DNA from: Gloeobacterales cyanobacterium ES-bin-313
Lineage (GTDB): Bacteria > Cyanobacteriota > Cyanobacteriia > Gloeobacterales > Gloeobacteraceae
Direction: 5' to 3'
Assembly: GCA_014379585.1 (NCBI GenBank)
Contig: JACMLN010000130.1
Coordinates: 1-35,097, forward strand
DNA: 35,097 nt
Shown here: in pieces, positions 32,500 to 35,097 of the stretch
Position numbering within the stretch: the stretch's first letter is position 1
How the letters are laid out: each line of letters starts with the position of its first letter
Position numbers and translations under genes: made by a program
The notes under the pieces: model-generated
The model's input: the letters and a program-made list of their open reading frames with translations, nothing else
What the model was told of the DNA's origin: nothing
The model's database searches: none

Positions 32500-33452
32500 T
32501 AGGGTTTGACCTTCGGTGGAACCAGTTCGACGGTCACATTTGTCGATTGGCCAGGTAGTGGCGGCAGAATAGGTGTCTCAGTGAACGCCGAAAACGGATT
32601 GTTGGAGAGCCAATTTTTGGTCACTTCTGCTGCCATATAGCCGATCTGAAATCGATAAATCTGGTCAGCTTCCGCCTTCGAGAGCGCTGCATCCTGCTCT
32701 TCGGAGCGCCCTGCATCGATTAAGGTGCGAATTTCAACGCGACCATCTTTAATTTGCCAAAGCTCCACTTTGCTGTAGGAACTGAGTTTGTTGTTGCTGC
32801 CCTGCTGCCGAGTCAGCATGTCCACCCGCGCCACCGCTAACGCTTTAAGACCCAAATAATCAAAAAAATCTCTGACCAAGGCAACATCTGGACGGTCGTG
32901 GTCGAGGATCTCGTAGAGGGGACGGGCGATCTTGCGCACCACAGGCATCACTTCGTCGCGGTTCAAGAAAACCAGCGGCTTGACCTGGGGAAAAGCTTGA
33001 TTGCGCACCAATCCTTCCGCAAAGCTTTGGGCAAGAAGATCCGTTGTTGGCAAGGAACCAACCCCCACTAAGCCAACACGGGTCCATTCTTGAGGCGTAA
33101 TCAGCTTGATGAGGGTAGCGCTGAAGGGCGTCTTAAGGCCGGAGACGAGCCAAATCCGCGACTTATGATCGCTATAGCCTTCGCGGGAGATCGTGAGCGG
33201 CCAGCGGCCGGGCGGCAGTCCCTCAAGCACAAAACTGCCACTGGCATCCGTCGTGACTTGCTGTTGCCAAAGACGCACGGTGGCGTTGGGTAGGGGATTG
33301 CCCTGTTCATCGCGGATTTGGCCTAGCAGTGCCGCATTTTCGGTGGATTGAAGTTGGCTAGGGGGCTTGGCAGAAACTTTCGCTGGAGCCGCAAGGACAG
33401 ATGGAATCCAAAATGTCAGCCCAATCAGTAGCCAGGAAGTGAAGCGAACCAT
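32499..33452 (-). CDS. Secreted protein with a carboxypeptidase-regulatory-like domain
   Basis: A 317-residue exported protein. Signal peptide (1-21, LLIGLTFWIPSVLAA), low-complexity linker, then a carboxypeptidase-regulatory-like beta-sandwich (about 42-112: GQIRDEQGNPLPNATVRLWQ...GSFVLEGLPPGRWPLTIS). The larger C-terminal domain (about 125-290: VGLVGVGSLPTTDLLAQSFAEGLV..., LVFLNRDEVM, KALAVARVD, SKVELWQIKDGRVEI) alternates strands and helices and looks like the periplasmic CsgG/TolB-N type of fold; that is a guess from pattern only. A Pro-rich end follows. It may be a surface or envelope protein. It is translationally coupled to the 89-residue protein downstream. Confidence 0.75.
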   Translation of the reverse strand: MVRFTSWLLIGLTFWIPSVLAAPAKVSAKPPSQLQSTENAALLGQIRDEQGNPLPNATVRLWQQQVTTDASGSFVLEGLPPGRWPLTISREGYSDHKSRIWLVSGLKTPFSATLIKLITPQEWTRVGLVGVGSLPTTDLLAQSFAEGLVRNQAFPQVKPLVFLNRDEVMPVVRKIARPLYEILDHDRPDVALVRDFFDYLGLKALAVARVDMLTRQQGSNNKLSSYSKVELWQIKDGRVEIRTLIDAGRSEEQDAALSKAEADQIYRFQIGYMAAEVTKNWLSNNPFSAFTETPILPPLPGQSTNVTVELVPPKVKP

Positions 33453-33491
33453 AGACCTTAAAGCCGAAAGCGATTTTATCGATCGTAGACG

Positions 33492-33899
33492 TTAGGGACG
33501 ACGATTGGTGCCCGAGTTGCGCGCATCCTGGCGACCGAGTTGATAGACCCCAGACCCAATACTGAACAAGACTCCCATCGCCAGTGCCCAGCTTTGCCCC
33601 AAGGTAGCGCTCAAGATCACGAACACAAACACTGAAGCAATCAGGGCCGGGATCACACTCAAAATCGAAGCAAAAAGCAAATTGCGCTCCTCCCAACCGG
33701 CAGGTCGGCGCTCCAACGTCTCTTTGTTGTACATCGAACGATCCATCTCGTTCAGCCAGAGACCACACAGATCGACGAGCCGATTATTGAGCTGCCAAAA
33801 AACAAGATAAAGCGCAAGGGCCCACAGACTCACGCCAGCGAAGAGAACAGGGGTAATACCAAGCTTGTCGAGTAAAAATTCGATCATGCTATTACACAT
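33492..33899 (-). CDS. Small membrane protein of unknown function
   Basis: About 131-135 residues (ATG at 33899 or 33887). Three hydrophobic segments: about 14-36, 74-98 and 101-115, with a charged loop (NEMDRSMYNKETLERRPAGWEERN) between the first two. The C-terminus is hydrophilic. No motif recognised. It precedes the secreted CRD protein by 39 bases on the same strand and may share its transcript. Confidence 0.65.
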   Translation of the reverse strand: MCNSMIEFLLDKLGITPVLFAGVSLWALALYLVFWQLNNRLVDLCGLWLNEMDRSMYNKETLERRPAGWEERNLLFASILSVIPALIASVFVFVILSATLGQSWALAMGVLFSIGSGVYQLGRQDARNSGTNRRP

Positions 33900-33975
33900 T
33901 CACTTTAGATAGACTCCAGCGTACACGCATGCTGCTAATACAGAAAATTTACACGCCTTAAGAGTGAAAGATGTG

Positions 33976-34530
33976 TTAGGAAATGCCAGTCGGGAATTCA
34001 ATATATTTGGAAGGCACATGCTCTGTCAGCCACACCCCATTGTCCGCACAGAAGAACTGGTGCTCATCCAGATGCATTGCTTCAGCGCGAACTTCTAAAA
34101 CGGCTGGTTTGCCGTGGCGTTGTCCAACTTTTGTGGCTGTCTGGATGTCAAGAGCAAGATGGACATACTGGCGGCTACCACGTAGTAAGCCCTGGGTACG
34201 GATCGAATCCAAAAACCTTGTTGCTGTCCCATGGAAAAGCAGATTCGGCGGCTGTTGAAGCTGCAAAGCAAGATCTACTTCAATCGAATGGCCTTGATTG
34301 GCACGTATCTTCGTCTTGTCTTCGTTGAAGATGAATCGCTGCTTGTCGTTGGTTGCGACGATCTGTTCGAGCAAGGGGAACGTCAACTCCGTTCCCCTTC
34401 GATTGATCAAAGTGATCAGTTGATCGACCTTTGCCCATCCTTGCGGATCTAAATTAAGACCAATTTCTTCTGGCTTGTGGCGAAGCACAAGACTCAGAAA
34501 CTTGCTCATTTTAGTATTTCCTGAATTCAC
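33976..34530 (-). CDS. kptA: RNA 2'-phosphotransferase (Tpt1/KptA family)
   Basis: A 184-residue enzyme that removes an internal RNA 2'-phosphate by transferring it to NAD+. Signature segments: SLVLRHKPEEIGLNLDPQGWAKVDQL (Arg17-His18 are active-site residues), RFIF...IRANQGHSIEVDL (Arg76), LLFHGT (His100) and GSRQYVHLA (Arg120). All key positions are conserved, so the enzyme should be active. In yeast it finishes tRNA splicing. In bacteria the RNA substrate is unclear because splicing of that kind is absent. Start: Met1, or Met8 directly before SKFLSLVLRH. It lies between two small membrane-protein genes. Confidence 0.93.
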   Translation of the reverse strand: MNSGNTKMSKFLSLVLRHKPEEIGLNLDPQGWAKVDQLITLINRRGTELTFPLLEQIVATNDKQRFIFNEDKTKIRANQGHSIEVDLALQLQQPPNLLFHGTATRFLDSIRTQGLLRGSRQYVHLALDIQTATKVGQRHGKPAVLEVRAEAMHLDEHQFFCADNGVWLTEHVPSKYIEFPTGIS

Positions 34531-34568
34531 GCTTTGGCTCGACCCCTGGATCGTTTCTTTGCTAGCAC

Positions 34569-34874
34569 TCAGTCCTGTTCGCTGCGTTGAAAGGCAGCAG
34601 GGCGGGCTGTGAGATTCTCGTTGTCAAGTTGAACGACTTCGATGTGATTAAACAGCGTCGTCACGAAGGAGAACAACAAGAACGGGAGCGAGACCACCAT
34701 CACGATGCCAACTAAGGAGAAAGCAATGATCGGCTGGCTGCCCATCAGGCCAACAGAAAGGGCCAAGCTCAGGAAAACAATTCCGAGCCAAACAGCAACT
34801 TGTCCATAAATGTCTCCAAAGGACAACGTGCATTTAAGTTGATATTTTTTGGTGAATCTTTCGAGTGCGTGCAT
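34569..34874 (-). CDS. Small two-segment membrane protein
   Basis: A 101-residue protein with a basic N-terminus and two hydrophobic segments (about 24-44 and 49-72), then a soluble C-terminus containing VVQLDNENLTARPAAFQ. A good GGAGGAAG ribosome-binding site precedes the ATG. No family recognised. It lies 38 bases upstream of kptA on the same strand and could be co-transcribed. Confidence 0.65.
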   Translation of the reverse strand: MHALERFTKKYQLKCTLSFGDIYGQVAVWLGIVFLSLALSVGLMGSQPIIAFSLVGIVMVVSLPFLLFSFVTTLFNHIEVVQLDNENLTARPAAFQRSEQD

Positions 34875-35033
34875 GGTTCTTCCTCCCTCACTCCAGGATG
34901 TCCCCAGAGGTACTTAAATTCTAGAGAGTTTATGGAAGATGATGAGAATTATTGCGATATATTTCTAGGTTTCTGACAGGCTTGAACGATCTGCTGGGTA
35001 CAATCGCGGGAGTGACGATCCGAATAGGCGACG

Positions 35034-35097
35034 ATGATCGAGGCTCAGGCGCTCCGCAAATCCTTTAAAAATGTCCCTGCTGTTCAAGGGGTGAGCT
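35034..35097 (+). CDS. ABC transporter ATP-binding protein, first 21 codons only
   Basis: ATG at 35034 starts a frame open to the window edge reading MIEAQALRKSFKNVPAVQGVS. This is the typical N-terminus of an ABC ATPase just before Walker A (compare LRKSFG...AVDGVS in many). An AGGCG sequence sits just upstream. An in-frame stop at 35025 rules out a longer start. The 159-base gap before it shows no firm promoter; a TACAAT at 34999 is the only -10-like hexamer seen. Confidence 0.75.
   Translation, partial: MIEAQALRKSFKNVPAVQGVS

Noticed and set aside
34973-35004. Promoter for the ABC ATPase (CTGACA and TACAAT)
   Set aside because: The spacing of 20 bases is too long for a convincing sigma-70 promoter.
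1-35097. HIP1 octamer (GCGATCGC) enrichment typical of many cyanobacteria
   Set aside because: I did not notice any copies while reading, but an exact count was not possible by eye.

Overview
The window is chromosomal DNA of a cyanobacterium, roughly balanced in GC. The evidence is a magnesium-chelatase ChlI very close to the cyanobacterial form, an EGY-like site-2 protease, a UbiA prenyltransferase of the plastoquinone type, a geranylgeranyl-reductase-family flavoprotein, an A-type Fe-S carrier, and a split glycyl-tRNA synthetase beta chain. Several proteins (S15, PBP2, ChlI) recall early-branching, Gloeobacter-like cyanobacteria, but that placement is an inference from memory and was not computed. 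Genes are tightly packed. No gap exceeds 300 bases, and I saw no rRNA, tRNA, CRISPR array or insertion sequence.

Region 1 (1-5430) is housekeeping: the 5' part of a secreted protein, a catalytically degenerate XerC/D-like recombinase facing proB, a lone Hpt phosphotransfer protein, a minus-strand run of A-type Fe-S carrier, pyrD and ispF, then rpsO with a clear terminator. Region 2 (5431-9400) holds a NarL-type response regulator paired with a receiver-histidine kinase, preceded by a 19-base palindrome. It is followed by a minus-strand pair, a geranylgeranyl-reductase-family flavoprotein and an odd P-loop GTPase-like protein, both interrupted by long G/C homopolymers. Region 3 (9400-16800) runs S2P protease to chlI, a secreted YQQP-repeat/glycine-zipper protein, an OmpR-type regulator, glyS with a coupled small ferredoxin, and a pterin carbinolamine dehydratase.

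Region 4 (16800-23750) has a catalase-peroxidase with a signal peptide, a 19-bp perfect hairpin, and a translationally coupled pair made of a 1177-residue AsmA-like protein and UbiA. Region 5 (23750-28430) is a membrane Ser/Thr kinase, PBP2, HU and a GT2 glycosyltransferase, all co-oriented and closely spaced, which suggests a cell-envelope growth operon. Region 6 (28430-35097) is more accessory: a small unknown protein, an Fe-S PD-(D/E)XK nuclease diverging from a LEA-like hendecad-repeat protein, a histidine-rich membrane hydroxylase-like protein, an MFS transporter, a secreted carboxypeptidase-regulatory-domain protein with a small partner, small membrane proteins, the RNA 2'-phosphotransferase KptA, and the first codons of an ABC ATPase.

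The most unusual items are the degenerate recombinase, the exported KatG, the hendecad/heptad LEA protein with a palindrome in its promoter, the kinase-PBP2 linkage, and the GTPase/reductase pair with homopolymer tracts. All functional calls come from reading motifs; no database search was run.
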